Source of the DNA: Thioclava sediminum
GTDB lineage: Bacteria > Pseudomonadota > Alphaproteobacteria > Rhodobacterales > Rhodobacteraceae
Direction of reading: 5' to 3'
Length of the DNA: 64,000 nt
Assembly (NCBI RefSeq): GCF_002020355.1
Contig: NZ_MPZV01000001.1
Span: forward strand, 992,001-1,056,000
The notes under the pieces are model-generated. The model made no database searches. It had not been told where the DNA came from and was given only the letters and a program-made list of their open reading frames with translations. Shown piece by piece: positions 35,826-45,146 of the stretch (within the stretch, counting starts at the first letter, position 1; the number at the start of each line of letters is the position of its first letter). Made by a program: the position numbers and the translations under genes.

Positions 35826-38342
35826 CTACTGACGCGCCCTCTCGACATCCGCGAGGAGCGCGTCAGGAGCGATCCCGCGTTTCTCCGCACTGGCGCGGAC
35901 GGCTTGCTGCAGTGATTTGCTACGGCTCAGCAGACGACGGAAGCGGGCTTCGTCCAATTCCAGAAGGGTCGACGGGGTGATCGCGCGCACTTCGGTCCTG
36001 CGCGTCCGTCTCATCAGGATCGACAGCTGACCGAACATCTCGCCGCGACCCAGCCGCCACGTCTGGTTGGCCGCCTCGACCTCGACGGCCCCGGAGGCGA
36101 TGAAGAACACGCTTTTCGCGACGCTGTCGCGGCCGAGAATGACCTCCCCCGCATTGGCGTGCCGCGCCTTGAGCAAACGGCTCAAGCGTTTCTGGTCCCG
36201 GGCATCGAGACCGGAGAACAGCGGAAATTGCCGCACGAGCTCGATGCGCCGCAGCGCGATATCGAGCTTGGGGCGATCCTCCGCGCGCGACCGCTTCTGC
36301 GCGAGGCCTGCCCGGAGCTTGGTGTAGACCTCATCGCCGATCAGGCCGTCTTCGCGCATCGTCTCGTATTCACGCTCCTCCAGCCGCAGCGCGGTCCGAC
36401 GAATGATGCGTCGTTCGAGCTCTTCGGCGTAGCCGGGATATTGCAGACGCAGCCCCTGCAGCGCGGTTTCGACGATTTCGATGCGGCGCGACAGCAGGTC
36501 AGAGAGCAGGTCGCTCACGCGCTTGCCATGAATGCGGCGGATGCGGCCGCTGATGAAGCCGCCGAGATCGCGCAGCACCAGACGCTGCGACAGGAGCATC
36601 TCGAACCGGTCCGCCGTCATCCGCGCGAGGGGGCGCGACAGGTGGAGGCGGCGATGCAGGATATTCGCGACGCGGAACCCGAAGCCATATTTGACGCTGC
36701 GCCGCGCGATCCGGTTATAGCCGTGCCGCCCGTCCGCGCGCGCGCCCTCGATGAGGCGGTCGGCGTTCGACAGTACCTGTTCGGCGATGCGAGAGGCGAT
36801 CGTCCGCTCCCGCACCCGCATCAGGATGGTGTCGCGTTCATGGCCGGCGAGCGCGATGAGCCCCAAGGTAATGCGGTCGCGGTCGTGGATGTCCTGACTG
36901 TCGTCGGCGGCCTTGACCGCGCCCTCCAGCCGCTCCCCGAACCGCTTGGCTTCGGAGCGGACGACGTCTCGGCTGAGTTCGTAATTCTCGGTGGTTCGTG
37001 CGAGGTCTTCGCGCACTTTCTGCAGCGAGACGGCGACGACCTGGCGCGATAGCGCATCGTCGATCGGCGACAGCCGGTCCAGCCCCAGCCGACCGATGAT
37101 CCAGCGCAGCGTGGTGCCCTGCCCGATCAGTGTGAACAGCGTGAAGCCGGTGGCGAGGATGCCGACCATGCGCTGAACCTCGTCGGGGACGCGGAAACTC
37201 TCGGTCACCGCCAGCGCCAGCGCGAGCGTCACCGCCCCGCGCAACCCGCCCCAGAGGATGGCGACCCGGTAGGGCCGCTCGACCGTGGGCGAGACCCGCA
37301 GCGCCGTGAGAAGAGGCAGCAGCCCGAAGAGGATCACCGCGCGCGCGAAAATGGACGCGAGGACCACGACACCGACGAGGGCGATATCCCCGATCCGGAT
37401 CTCCTCCAGAAGTCGCGGGATCAACAGCGCCGCCAGAACGAAGATGAGCGCCCCCGCCCAATGCGCCAGAACACCCCAGAGCTCGCGCAGATTGATCCAT
37501 GTCTGCGGTTGCAGACGTCCGGGCCCCGTCAGGTTCAGCGTCAGACCGGCGGCGACCACCGCGATGACACCCGAGGCGCCGATGCTTTGCTCCGCGCCGA
37601 TATAGGCCAGGTAAGGCAGTGCCACCGAGATCGAGAGCTGGGCAAGCTCATGGCGCCGGAAGAACGACATCATCCCGACGGCGATCCGCGCGACCAGCCA
37701 GCCCGTGAACGCGCCGCCGAGGATGAGATACGGAAACCGGGCGAGCGCATCGCCGAGCTTCGGATCGGGCACGCCCATCATCACGAAGCCCATGAACAGC
37801 CCGAACAGCGCGATGGCCGCGGCATCGTTGAGCAGGCTTTCCCCTTCGATGATCCGCGACAGCCGGCGCGGGGCAGAGATCGAGCGGAAGATCGAGACGA
37901 CGGCGGACGGGTCGGTCGTGGACACGATCGCGCCGATGAGCAGGCACGCGGTGAGCGGGATCGAAGAGACCCAGGACAGAGCGTAACCGACGCTGAGGGT
38001 GGCCGCGACGACCGCCACCACCGCAAGCATCAGGATGGGAACCCAGTCGTCCAGCATCCTGCGCAGGTCCATCCCCAACGTCGCCTGAAACAGCAGCGTG
38101 GGCAGGAACACGTAGAGAAACACGTTCGAGCGGATCGGAAGGTTCAGGATCGCTTCCGCGACCGGATTGAGCGCGTCGGTCAGCTCGGTCCGGAGGAAGA
38201 ACACAGCCGCCACACCGATGAGGATACCGATGCCCGCAAGGATCACGCTGAAGGGCAGACGCAGCCGCGCAGCCAATGGCTCCGCCACCCCGATGACGAG
38301 GAAAAGCGACGCGACAATCGTGGTGATGACGACGATATCCAT
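35826..38342 (-). CDS. CPA1-type Na+(K+)/H+ antiporter with C-terminal cyclic-nucleotide-binding domain
   Basis: Membrane antiporter, 838 aa. About twelve helices occupy residues 1-410, with STTDPSAVVSIF (141-152) and the CPA1 ion motif GESLLNDAAAIALF (N172, D173). A long cytosolic helical region (about 415-690) follows, then a cNMP-binding-like domain (about 700-815: FPLFSGLDARD, GEMFGQLSI, RRTEVRA). This layout occurs in plant SOS1 and bacterial NhaP-like proteins and suggests ligand control of exchange. The phosphate-binding cassette is not a perfect cAMP consensus, so binding is uncertain. It is a single gene. A Na+ antiporter near a Na+-type ATPase operon may be functionally relevant. 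Confidence 0.9.
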   Translation of the reverse strand: MDIVVITTIVASLFLVIGVAEPLAARLRLPFSVILAGIGILIGVAAVFFLRTELTDALNPVAEAILNLPIRSNVFLYVFLPTLLFQATLGMDLRRMLDDWVPILMLAVVAVVAATLSVGYALSWVSSIPLTACLLIGAIVSTTDPSAVVSIFRSISAPRRLSRIIEGESLLNDAAAIALFGLFMGFVMMGVPDPKLGDALARFPYLILGGAFTGWLVARIAVGMMSFFRRHELAQLSISVALPYLAYIGAEQSIGASGVIAVVAAGLTLNLTGPGRLQPQTWINLRELWGVLAHWAGALIFVLAALLIPRLLEEIRIGDIALVGVVVLASIFARAVILFGLLPLLTALRVSPTVERPYRVAILWGGLRGAVTLALALAVTESFRVPDEVQRMVGILATGFTLFTLIGQGTTLRWIIGRLGLDRLSPIDDALSRQVVAVSLQKVREDLARTTENYELSRDVVRSEAKRFGERLEGAVKAADDSQDIHDRDRITLGLIALAGHERDTILMRVRERTIASRIAEQVLSNADRLIEGARADGRHGYNRIARRSVKYGFGFRVANILHRRLHLSRPLARMTADRFEMLLSQRLVLRDLGGFISGRIRRIHGKRVSDLLSDLLSRRIEIVETALQGLRLQYPGYAEELERRIIRRTALRLEEREYETMREDGLIGDEVYTKLRAGLAQKRSRAEDRPKLDIALRRIELVRQFPLFSGLDARDQKRLSRLLKARHANAGEVILGRDSVAKSVFFIASGAVEVEAANQTWRLGRGEMFGQLSILMRRTRRTEVRAITPSTLLELDEARFRRLLSRSKSLQQAVRASAEKRGIAPDALLADVERARQ

Positions 38343-38420
38343 TCAGTCGAAATACCACGCTGATCGGCGGACGCACGGGGAATTGAAAGGTTTGGACACT
38401 TTGCGATCGGGAGACAAGCA

Positions 38421-38446
38421 CGCCCCCGCCGAGAGAGGTGGGGGCG
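38421..38446 (-). terminator. Putative terminator downstream of wrbA
   Basis: A 10-bp GC-rich stem with one G-T pair (CGCCCCCGCC with GGTGGGGGCG) and a 6-nt loop lies 21 bp after the wrbA stop on the minus strand. The following sequence is only modestly T-rich (TGCTTGT). Confidence 0.45.
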
Positions 38447-38467
38447 CTTAATGGACGTTAAGTCAGA

Positions 38468-39061
38468 TCAGGCGACGAGTTTCGCCGTCATCTCGACGAG
38501 GCGTTTCGCCTGATGGGCGATCGCGGCCTTGCCAGCCTCGTCGACGCTCCCGGCATTGGTCGAGAAGCCATAGGGGTTGCCGCCCGCGTTGAAGATCGCC
38601 TCGTCGGTATAGCCCGGCGGAACGATGACGCAGCCCCAATGCATGGCCGTGGTGTAGAGGCCGAGGATGGTCGCCTCCTGCCCGCCATGCGCGTTCTGCG
38701 CGCTGGTCGTCGCGGTGAAGGTCTTGTTGGCGAGCTTGCCCGCGCCCCAGAGACCGCCCAGCGTGTCGATGAAGGCGCGCATCTGGCTTGCGGAGACGCC
38801 GTAGCGGGTCGGCCCGGAGAAGAAATAGCCCTCGGCCCATTCCATGTCGTCGGCGGTCACTTCCGGAATATCGCTCATCTTCTCGAGCTGGTTCTTCCAG
38901 GCGTCCTGCCCTTCGACGACGGCTTTCGGGGCCGTCTCGGGAATACGACGCAGGCGCACTTCGGCCCCGGCAGCCTCAGCGGCTTCCGCTGCCGCCAGCG
39001 CGACGGCATGGTTGGTGCCATAGGTGGAATAAAAGACGATTGCGATCTTCGGTTGTGCCAT
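38468..39061 (-). CDS. wrbA: NAD(P)H:quinone oxidoreductase WrbA
   Basis: FMN-dependent flavodoxin-like enzyme, 197 aa, that reduces quinones by two electrons in the cytosol. The FMN phosphate loop is [11 protein letters not shown] (8-18). [15 protein letters not shown] and [16 protein letters not shown] are WrbA signatures. ATG 39061 has an AGGAG site; 16 upstream in-frame residues are excluded. It follows the pirin gene by 44 bp on the same strand, suggesting an oxidative or quinone-stress pair. Confidence 0.93.
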   Translation of the reverse strand: MAQPKIAIVFYSTYGTNHAVALAAAEAAEAAGAEVRLRRIPETAPKAVVEGQDAWKNQLEKMSDIPEVTADDMEWAEGYFFSGPTRYGVSASQMRAFIDTLGGLWGAGKLANKTFTATTSAQNAHGGQEATILGLYTTAMHWGCVIVPPGYTDEAIFNAGGNPYGFSTNAGSVDEAGKAAIAHQAKRLVEMTAKLVA

Positions 39062-39105
39062 TTCTAACTCCTGTGTTGGGAAGGGTCTGAGGGGCAACGG
39101 CGCCC

Positions 39106-40014
39106 TCACCCGTGTTTGATGAACGTGCCGTTGTTGAGTTCAGTGAGCGCCTGACGCAGTTCGTCTTGCGTGTTCATGACGATGGGGCCGTGCCATGCGA
39201 CAGGCTCCTGGATCGGGCGACCGGTCATCAGCAGGAAGCGGAGACCTTCGTCCCCGGCCTGCACCGTGATCTCGTCGCCCGCGCCGAAGCGGACCAGCGT
39301 GCGGTTGCCGGTCATGTCGCGGATATTCAGCTCCTGCCCGCGATACTCCTTCTCGACCTTGATGCCGACGGGATCGCTGGCGTCGCGGAAGGTGCCGGAA
39401 CCTGCAAACACATAGGCGAGCGCATTGGAGTGCGTGTCGACCGGCAGCACCTTGCGGCGTCCTGCGGGGATCGACACGTCGAGCAGCATCGGATTGGCGG
39501 CGATTCCGTCGACCGGACCGGTCTTGCCCCAGAACGAGCCGATGATGACCTTGACGGTCGTGCCGTCATCGTCGCCTTCGATCGGGATGTCGCTGCCGGT
39601 GATGTCCTGATAGCGCGGCGCCGTCATCTTGAGCGCGCCGGGCAGGTTCGCCCAAAGCTGGAACCCGTGCATCTGCCCCTTCGCATTGCCCGAGGGCATC
39701 TCCTGATGGACGATGCCGGAGCCAGCCGTCATCCATTGCACGCTGCCCGCGCCGAGAAGCCCGCGATTGCCGAGCGAATCCGCGTGCTCCACCTGGCCGT
39801 CGAGCACATAGGTGATCGTCTCGATGCCCCGATGCGGGTGCCACGGGAAGCCCTTGGAATAAAGGCGCGGATCGTCGTTGCGGAAATCGTCCATCATCAG
39901 GAACGGATCGGTCAGCGACGGGTCGCCGAAGCCGAACACGCGATGCAGATGAACGCCAGCGCCTTCGAGCGCGGGTTGCGCTTGGCTGGTGGCCGAGACA
40001 GGTCGAAAGGTCAT
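39106..40014 (-). CDS. Pirin-family bicupin protein
   Basis: Bicupin, 302 aa, of the pirin/YhhW family; some members are quercetinases or redox sensors. The N-terminal cupin has the metal ligands H59 and H61 (WHPHRGIET), H103 and E105 (IVHQEMPSG), as in human pirin. The C-terminal cupin lacks them, as usual. GGAGG lies 5 nt before ATG 40014; the Met at 40026 has no site. Probably co-transcribed with wrbA. Confidence 0.9.
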   Translation of the reverse strand: MTFRPVSATSQAQPALEGAGVHLHRVFGFGDPSLTDPFLMMDDFRNDDPRLYSKGFPWHPHRGIETITYVLDGQVEHADSLGNRGLLGAGSVQWMTAGSGIVHQEMPSGNAKGQMHGFQLWANLPGALKMTAPRYQDITGSDIPIEGDDDGTTVKVIIGSFWGKTGPVDGIAANPMLLDVSIPAGRRKVLPVDTHSNALAYVFAGSGTFRDASDPVGIKVEKEYRGQELNIRDMTGNRTLVRFGAGDEITVQAGDEGLRFLLMTGRPIQEPVAWHGPIVMNTQDELRQALTELNNGTFIKHG

Positions 40015-40124
40015 GGGAGCCTCCAAATATCGTTGGTGATAGTGTGGGGCTTCCTCGGAAAATTTGAATTAGCGAAGGTCCCGCATGTCCTGTGCGCAAG
40101 CGCGCAGACGGGCAAAGGTTCCGC

Positions 40125-40157
40125 AAAAAGAACCGGGCCACCCTAGGGCAGCCCGGT
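40125..40157 (-). terminator. Intrinsic terminator of the GMC dehydrogenase operon
   Basis: On the minus strand ACCGGGC...GCCCGGT forms a long stem with inner GCCC/GGG pairing, followed by TTCTTTTT. It lies 31 bp after the GMC stop. The other side reads TCGTCTTTTA, so it may also work rightward. Confidence 0.8.
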
Positions 40158-40187
40158 CGTCTTTTACCTTAGCTGATCCTCTCGAGA

Positions 40188-41759
40188 TCAGATGTTACCC
40201 TTGGACAGCTCCCCGGCGATGAAATCCGCCTGCCGGATCGCGAGGGCCACGATGGTCAGCGTCGGGTTCTCCGCAGCCCCCGTCGTGAATTGCGAGCCGT
40301 CCGAGATGAACAGGTTCGGCACGTCATGGGTCTGGCCGTGCTTGTTCACCACCCCGTCGCGCGGGTTCTCGGACATCCGGTTGGTGCCGAGGTTATGCGT
40401 CGAGGGATAGGGCGGCGTCGGGAAGGTCCGGGTCGCCCCCACCGCATCGTAGATCGCAGCGCCACGGGCATAGGCGTGATCGCGCATCGCCCGGTCGTTC
40501 GGGTGATCGGTGTAGTTCACATTCGCGACCGGCAGCCCGTAGGCATCCTCGACCTCGTGGTTGAGGGTGATGCGGTTGGTCTCCTGCGGCATGTCCTCGC
40601 CCACGATCCACATCCCGGCCATGTTCTCGTAGCTGTCGAGCGCCGAGGTGAACTCGCGCCCCCAGCCGCCCGGATCGAGGAAGGCCGCCATGAAGGGCAG
40701 ACCGAGGCTGAGCGTCTCCAGCTCATACCCGCCGACGAAGCCGCGCGAGGGATCGTGACGCGCCTCATCGCGGACAATGCCCGCCATCGTCGTGCCGCGC
40801 CACATCTTCACCGGCTTGTCGAAGACGCCATAGACCGAGCCCGTGGTGTGACGCATGTAGTTGCGCCCCACCTGCCCCGAGGAATTCGCAAGCCCGTCGG
40901 GGAACATCGCCGAATGCGAATTCAGGAGCACGCGCGGGCTCTCGATGGAGTTGCCCGCGACGCAGACGATCTTGGCCTTCTGCATCTGCAGATTGCCCTC
41001 CTTGTCGAAATACTCGACGCCGGAGGCCATGCCCTGATCGTCATGCAGGATGCGGGCGACGTGGCAGTGATCGCGCACCTCCAGATTGCCGGTCGCCTCG
41101 CCGCGCGGAATATCCGTATAGGCCGAGGACCACTTGGCGCCCCATTTGCAGCCCTGGAAACAGAAGCCCGTCTGCTGGCACGACATCCGGTCGTCATAGT
41201 CGATCGAGTTGATCGCCATATGACCGGTATTCACTTCCTCGTAGCCAAGCGCCTTCGCGCCTTTCTCCAACACTTTGAAGTTATTGTTGCCCGGCAGGCC
41301 CGGACGGTCGCCGGTGCGGGTCACACCGAGCTTGGCCTCCGCCTTGTCGTAATAGGGCGCAAGCTCGGCCGGATCGATCGGCCAGTCGAGCAGGTTCGCC
41401 CCGTCGACATTGCCGTAATGGGTCTTCGTCTTGAACTCGTGGTCCTGAAAGCGAAGGCTCGCGCCCGCCCAGTGGATCGAGGTGCCGCCGACCGCTTTCA
41501 CGATCCATGCGGGCAGCCCCGAGAAGTCCTTCGCCACCCGCCAGTCGCCGCTCGTGGTGCGCGGCTCGGTCCAGGCGAGCTGGCCGAAGCTTTCCCACTC
41601 GTCGTTGATGTAATCCTCGGGCAGATAGCGACCGCCCGCCTCGAGCGCCACGACCTTGACGCCCTTCTGCGCTAGCTCGTTTGCCAGCACGCCGCCGCCT
41701 GCGCCGGTGCCGATGATGACAACGACGCTGTCGTCGCTCAGATCAAATTTCGCAACCAT
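40188..41759 (-). CDS. GMC-family FAD oxidoreductase, large subunit of a gluconate-2-dehydrogenase-type enzyme
   Basis: Flavoprotein subunit, 523 aa, oxidising an alcohol or sugar acid. The FAD Rossmann motif is IGTGAGGGVLANELA (16-30) followed by LEAGG. The C-terminal GMC part has STHNLGTNRMSENP and a catalytic His, with the final GAAENPTLTIVALA motif. It has no signal of its own and would be exported with the Tat-bearing small subunit encoded 11 bp upstream. The cytochrome c subunit that completes such membrane dehydrogenases is not here. Substrate unknown. Confidence 0.88.
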   Translation of the reverse strand: MVAKFDLSDDSVVVIIGTGAGGGVLANELAQKGVKVVALEAGGRYLPEDYINDEWESFGQLAWTEPRTTSGDWRVAKDFSGLPAWIVKAVGGTSIHWAGASLRFQDHEFKTKTHYGNVDGANLLDWPIDPAELAPYYDKAEAKLGVTRTGDRPGLPGNNNFKVLEKGAKALGYEEVNTGHMAINSIDYDDRMSCQQTGFCFQGCKWGAKWSSAYTDIPRGEATGNLEVRDHCHVARILHDDQGMASGVEYFDKEGNLQMQKAKIVCVAGNSIESPRVLLNSHSAMFPDGLANSSGQVGRNYMRHTTGSVYGVFDKPVKMWRGTTMAGIVRDEARHDPSRGFVGGYELETLSLGLPFMAAFLDPGGWGREFTSALDSYENMAGMWIVGEDMPQETNRITLNHEVEDAYGLPVANVNYTDHPNDRAMRDHAYARGAAIYDAVGATRTFPTPPYPSTHNLGTNRMSENPRDGVVNKHGQTHDVPNLFISDGSQFTTGAAENPTLTIVALAIRQADFIAGELSKGNI

Positions 41760-41770
41760 GTCTGCCTCCC

Positions 41771-42295
41771 TTACAGCCAGTCGATGTCGTCAAAACCGCG
41801 GTTGATGTAGCCGCCCTTGGAATAGGACTCGCCCTCGTAGCCGAAGATCGGCCAGACCGCTTTCTGGTTGTAGAGACCTGTCACCAGTCCGCCCCGGATC
41901 TTCTGGAAGAAGGGGCTCTCCTCCATGCCCCGCAGGATCGCGACGCGATCCTTCTCCCAGCCCGTCTCGAGGTAATTCGCGAAGCCTTTGCCACGTGCCG
42001 CCGCATCGAGCGCGGCAATCCCCGCCTCGATCTCATCGGCCGTATCGGCAGTGTCGTAGCCCTTCACCGCGATGACATAATACTGGTCGTCGATCTTGTC
42101 GTGCGGGTAGATATCGCGCGCCATCTGCACGAGCGTCGCGAAGGTCGTGGGCTTGAGCGCCGAGAGCTCGGTGGCCCAGGCGGCATTGCGCGCCGCCATG
42201 AACCCCGAACCCACGACGAAGCTCGCCCCCGCCACGGTTGCCCGCGCCAGCAGCTGCCGTCTGGTCAGCCCTTTCGAGCTTGCCTTGGTTGCCAT
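41771..42295 (-). CDS. Tat-signal small subunit, gluconate 2-dehydrogenase subunit 3-like
   Basis: Partner of the GMC subunit, 174 aa. A Tat signal ([17 protein letters not shown]12-R13) is followed by a hydrophobic stretch. The mature part (FATLVQMARDIYPHD ... FGYEGESYSKGGY) fits the subunit 3 family (PF13618 type), which serves as export escort and assembly factor. It lies between the VOC gene and the GMC gene on the minus strand. Confidence 0.85.
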   Translation of the reverse strand: MATKASSKGLTRRQLLARATVAGASFVVGSGFMAARNAAWATELSALKPTTFATLVQMARDIYPHDKIDDQYYVIAVKGYDTADTADEIEAGIAALDAAARGKGFANYLETGWEKDRVAILRGMEESPFFQKIRGGLVTGLYNQKAVWPIFGYEGESYSKGGYINRGFDDIDWL

Positions 42296-42331
42296 TGTCG
42301 TCTCCTCCCTGATGTCTCCCTTAGGAAAATC

Positions 42332-42727
42332 TCACTTGAAGCGGCCTTCGCGCGCGAGCACCTCGATCTGGTATCCGTCCGGATCGGCCACGAAAAAGAA
42401 CTTCGCGACGACCTCCCCTGCCGGCGCGAATTCCACGAGTTTGCGGGGCGCGAGGCCCTCCGCCTCGAAGCGTTTGTGTTCGGCTTCGAGATCATCGACC
42501 GAGACCGCGAAATGGCCGTAGCCATCGCCGAGGTCATAGGGCTCGGTCCGGCCCTTGTTGACGGTGAGTTCCAGTTCGAACTCGCTTTCGGGATTGCTCA
42601 GATAGACGAGCGTGAAATCCGGAAAGTCGAGACGGTCGGCGACCTTGAGGCCGAAAGCCTTGTCGTAAAACGCGACCGAGCGGTCCTCGTCGAGGACACG
42701 GATCATGGAATGAATGGATTTTGCCAC
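42332..42727 (-). CDS. VOC-family glyoxalase I-like protein
   Basis: 131-aa metalloprotein of the vicinal oxygen chelate family, resembling lactoylglutathione lyase. The four metal ligands are H6, E53, H72 and E122, matching the E. coli GloA set. Start is GTG at 42727, with GGGAG 6 nt upstream. First gene of the VOC-small subunit-GMC operon, so it may handle a toxic aldehyde product of the dehydrogenase. A palindromic operator lies 64-85 bp upstream. Confidence 0.87.
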   Translation of the reverse strand: MAKSIHSMIRVLDEDRSVAFYDKAFGLKVADRLDFPDFTLVYLSNPESEFELELTVNKGRTEPYDLGDGYGHFAVSVDDLEAEHKRFEAEGLAPRKLVEFAPAGEVVAKFFFVADPDGYQIEVLAREGRFK

Positions 42728-42790
42728 CGGTTGCTCCCGCTGTAGTGCTGTCAGTTGTCCTGAGAGCCTAGCAGCGGGCCGCGGTGGGGC

Positions 42791-42812
42791 GGGTAGTAGG
42801 TCTATACTACCC
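42791..42812. promoter_or_regulatory. Palindromic operator upstream of the VOC-GMC dehydrogenase operon
   Basis: Perfect 8-bp arms GGGTAGTA and TACTACCC flank a 6-nt spacer (GGTCTA). A TAGGCT hexamer on the minus strand (42770-42765) could be the -10; the palindrome would then be centred near -44 with no good -35, as expected for an activator-dependent promoter. The regulator is not identified. Confidence 0.6.
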
Positions 42813-42841
42813 CTGAAGAATGTTTGACGTCAGGCTTGCGC

Positions 42842-43135
42842 TTACTCTGCCGCGACCGCGAGCGGGGCGCGATCGTTCGAGATTTCCATGAATTTCAGGC
42901 ACGCACAGCGCAGCAGCGACGTGAAGTTCGACGGCTCCCCGCGCAGCTCCAGCACTTCCGCATGCAGCGTCGAGATAAAGGTCGGCGTGGACACCCCATC
43001 GCGCGCGGCGATCTCGTCGAGAATGTCCCAGAATGCGTTCTCGAGCCGGATGCTCGTGCTCTGGCCGTTGAGCCGCAGCCTGCGCGTCTCGCTGGAATAG
43101 CGCTCCGGGTCCTGACCCGCAAAAACATGGCACAT
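42842..43135 (-). CDS. Ribbon-helix-helix domain protein (RHH_4 type)
   Basis: 97-aa protein with the central motif NGQSTSIRLENAFWDILDEI and SVPTF-like continuation (DGVSTPTFISTLHAEV), characteristic of the alphaproteobacterial RHH_4 family. The fold suggests DNA binding, but targets are unknown. A strong GGAGGAG site precedes ATG 43135. Two ATTGACC repeats lie in its upstream region on the minus strand. It is located upstream of the GMC operon on the same strand, 114 bp away. Confidence 0.85.
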   Translation of the reverse strand: MCHVFAGQDPERYSSETRRLRLNGQSTSIRLENAFWDILDEIAARDGVSTPTFISTLHAEVLELRGEPSNFTSLLRCACLKFMEISNDRAPLAVAAE

Positions 43136-43255
43136 ATCGTCTCTCCTCCCTCAGATCCGATTGCCGAGGCGAACCAAGATTCACCCGAGACTCAAGAATA
43201 TGGTCAATCCGGGGCGGGTCAATCGTGTTGTGACAGGGGGGCTGGGCGCGTCGGG

Positions 43256-44320
43256 CTATCGGGTCGCCCCGAACCCTCCCACGAGGTCACGCACCACGCG
43301 CTCCGCCGCCGCCAGCGCGCCTTCCATGTAGCCGCCCATCTCGGGCGCGGTTTCCGAAGACGCGAAATGCACACGGCCCTCACGGAGCCCGCGCAGCACC
43401 GACGGCAGGCCGTAATCGGGGTGGAACCTGAGCGGTTCGAGATCGGCCTCCGTCGCCGTTTCGGGCGCGACGGCCCAATCTTCGAGCGCATAGGTCAGCG
43501 GCTTGGCCGCCTCCGGCCCGAATATCCGGCCAAGCTGCTCAAGGGCGGCAGCTTTGACCACTTCTTCCTGCCCGATCCGCGCCCGCGCCGGCACGCCCAG
43601 AAAGCCGAACAGCGCAGCGGGCGCGCCGTCTGGCCCGGACGCATCATGGATTTCCGCCAGAGGGCCGCGCTGGCTCATCGCATCGCCCGACAGCCCGGCC
43701 TCGCGCCAGAACGGTCGCTCGTAGAGAGCGACGAATTTCGCGTGCCCCGCCATCCATGTCGGGATCGCGCGGAGCGCCTGCATCTGCGCCTCGCTCAGCT
43801 GCGGCGCGAAAGACATCTGCGCCGCAACGCGGGGCGGCACGGCCAGCACGACATGCTCCGCCTCGCAGGCCCGACCGTCCTCAAGCGTGACCGAGGGCCC
43901 TGCCCCGATTTCGACAACGCGCGATCCGGGATGAAGCTGCGCGGCGGGAAGGGCGGCGGCAAGCGCATTCGTCAGCGCGACCATGCCGCCTTCGAGACGC
44001 CACGACCCCGCCATGCTGGCAAAGCCCATATTGCGGTGAACCTCGCCGCTCGCATCTTCCAGCGACACCGCGCCGCGCGCGAACTGCTCGAACTTGCGCA
44101 GGTTCAGCGCCTCGGTGAGCGCGGCGATCCGGGGCTGGCCGGGCCAGAACCATGACGGGCCGAGATCGACCCTGCCCGTTGCGGTCTCAAGCGCCTTGAT
44201 CCGACCGCCAAAGCGCGGTCGCGCCTCGAACAGCTCGAAAGAAACCCCGCGCGCGTGCAGATGCCGCGCGAGCGCCAAGCCCGCGAGCCCGCCGCCCACG
44301 ATCGCGACCTGCGTTTTCAT
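43256..44320 (-). CDS. Flavin-containing amine oxidase family protein
   Basis: FAD enzyme, 354 aa, shorter than full MAO. The N-terminal dinucleotide fold is AIVGGGLAGLALARHL with FELFEARPRFGGRIKALE, and the C-terminal FAD segment is ASSETAPEMGGYMEGALAA. It should oxidise an amine to an aldehyde or imine, with peroxide as by-product, in the cytosol. It is followed downstream by the RHH gene and preceded on the same strand by a cupin (33 bp) and a nitrilase-family gene; together they hint at amine or amide catabolism. Confidence 0.87.
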   Translation of the reverse strand: MKTQVAIVGGGLAGLALARHLHARGVSFELFEARPRFGGRIKALETATGRVDLGPSWFWPGQPRIAALTEALNLRKFEQFARGAVSLEDASGEVHRNMGFASMAGSWRLEGGMVALTNALAAALPAAQLHPGSRVVEIGAGPSVTLEDGRACEAEHVVLAVPPRVAAQMSFAPQLSEAQMQALRAIPTWMAGHAKFVALYERPFWREAGLSGDAMSQRGPLAEIHDASGPDGAPAALFGFLGVPARARIGQEEVVKAAALEQLGRIFGPEAAKPLTYALEDWAVAPETATEADLEPLRFHPDYGLPSVLRGLREGRVHFASSETAPEMGGYMEGALAAAERVVRDLVGGFGATR

Positions 44321-44353
44321 CGAACACCCGTCATGTTGAGAAATCGTTTCCCG

Positions 44354-45022
44354 TCACTGATCCGGCGCAGCAACGAAGCGCAGGTGCCCCGTCTTGATCC
44401 AGAACTCGGCGCCGCCCGGCCCGGCCTGAACCTGCAGTGGCTGCCCGTCAGGCAAGCGCAGCCACGATCCCTCGCGCAGGTCATCGCCACCCTCGGACAG
44501 CGTCCCGCCCAGCATGAGCAACTCCATCCCACCCGGATCATCGAGCGACAGGCTCGCATCCGGCGCGAGCCGGAAATAGCGGACGATCTCACGTGCGTCG
44601 CGATGAAGTTCAGCGCACTCGACGCCCTCGCCGGTCTGGGTCAGATCGGCCCGCATATCCTTGTGAAACTGATTGCGGTCGTCCGGGTCGAACTGCCAGA
44701 GCTTCACGAAGATCGTGCAGCCACCTTCCGATCCCGGCCGGTGCCGGGTCTGCGGCGGATTGCGCACGTAAGTCCCCGCCGGATAATCGCCGCCCTCATC
44801 CTGGAACACGCCTTCGAGCACGAGATATTCCTCGCCGCCGCCATGCGTATGCGCCGAGAAACTGTGCCCCGGGGCGAAGCGCACGATGCTCGTCGCCCGC
44901 GCCACCTCGTCGCCGATCCGGTCGAGCATCCGCCGCTCGACACCCGCCGACGGCGAGCCGTGCCAGTCGAGCGTGTCGGAATGAACGAGCACGCGCTCCG
45001 AGAATTCCGCGTTGATTTCCAT
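44354..45022 (-). CDS. Double-cupin protein (ChrR-like)
   Basis: 222-aa protein with two cupin repeats similar to the cupin part of the anti-sigma factor ChrR. The first repeat carries the metal motif [14 protein letters not shown] (about 58-71) and a further His in RHRPGSEGG; the second (about 135-215) is degenerate. No N-terminal zinc anti-sigma domain and no sigma factor are present, so a regulatory role is unlikely; an enzyme or metal-sensor role is possible. GGAGG precedes ATG 45022. Confidence 0.82.
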   Translation of the reverse strand: MEINAEFSERVLVHSDTLDWHGSPSAGVERRMLDRIGDEVARATSIVRFAPGHSFSAHTHGGGEEYLVLEGVFQDEGGDYPAGTYVRNPPQTRHRPGSEGGCTIFVKLWQFDPDDRNQFHKDMRADLTQTGEGVECAELHRDAREIVRYFRLAPDASLSLDDPGGMELLMLGGTLSEGGDDLREGSWLRLPDGQPLQVQAGPGGAEFWIKTGHLRFVAAPDQ

Positions 45023-45146
45023 CTGTCCTCCGAAATATCTGCCCCAACCCGGGTTGGACTGTCGCGCCGCCCCTAAGCGGCGCGTAATTCCGAGCTATGC
45101 TCGGAAGGCAGAATTTCAAATGCTGCGGAGCCGCGAAGCCCCTCGG

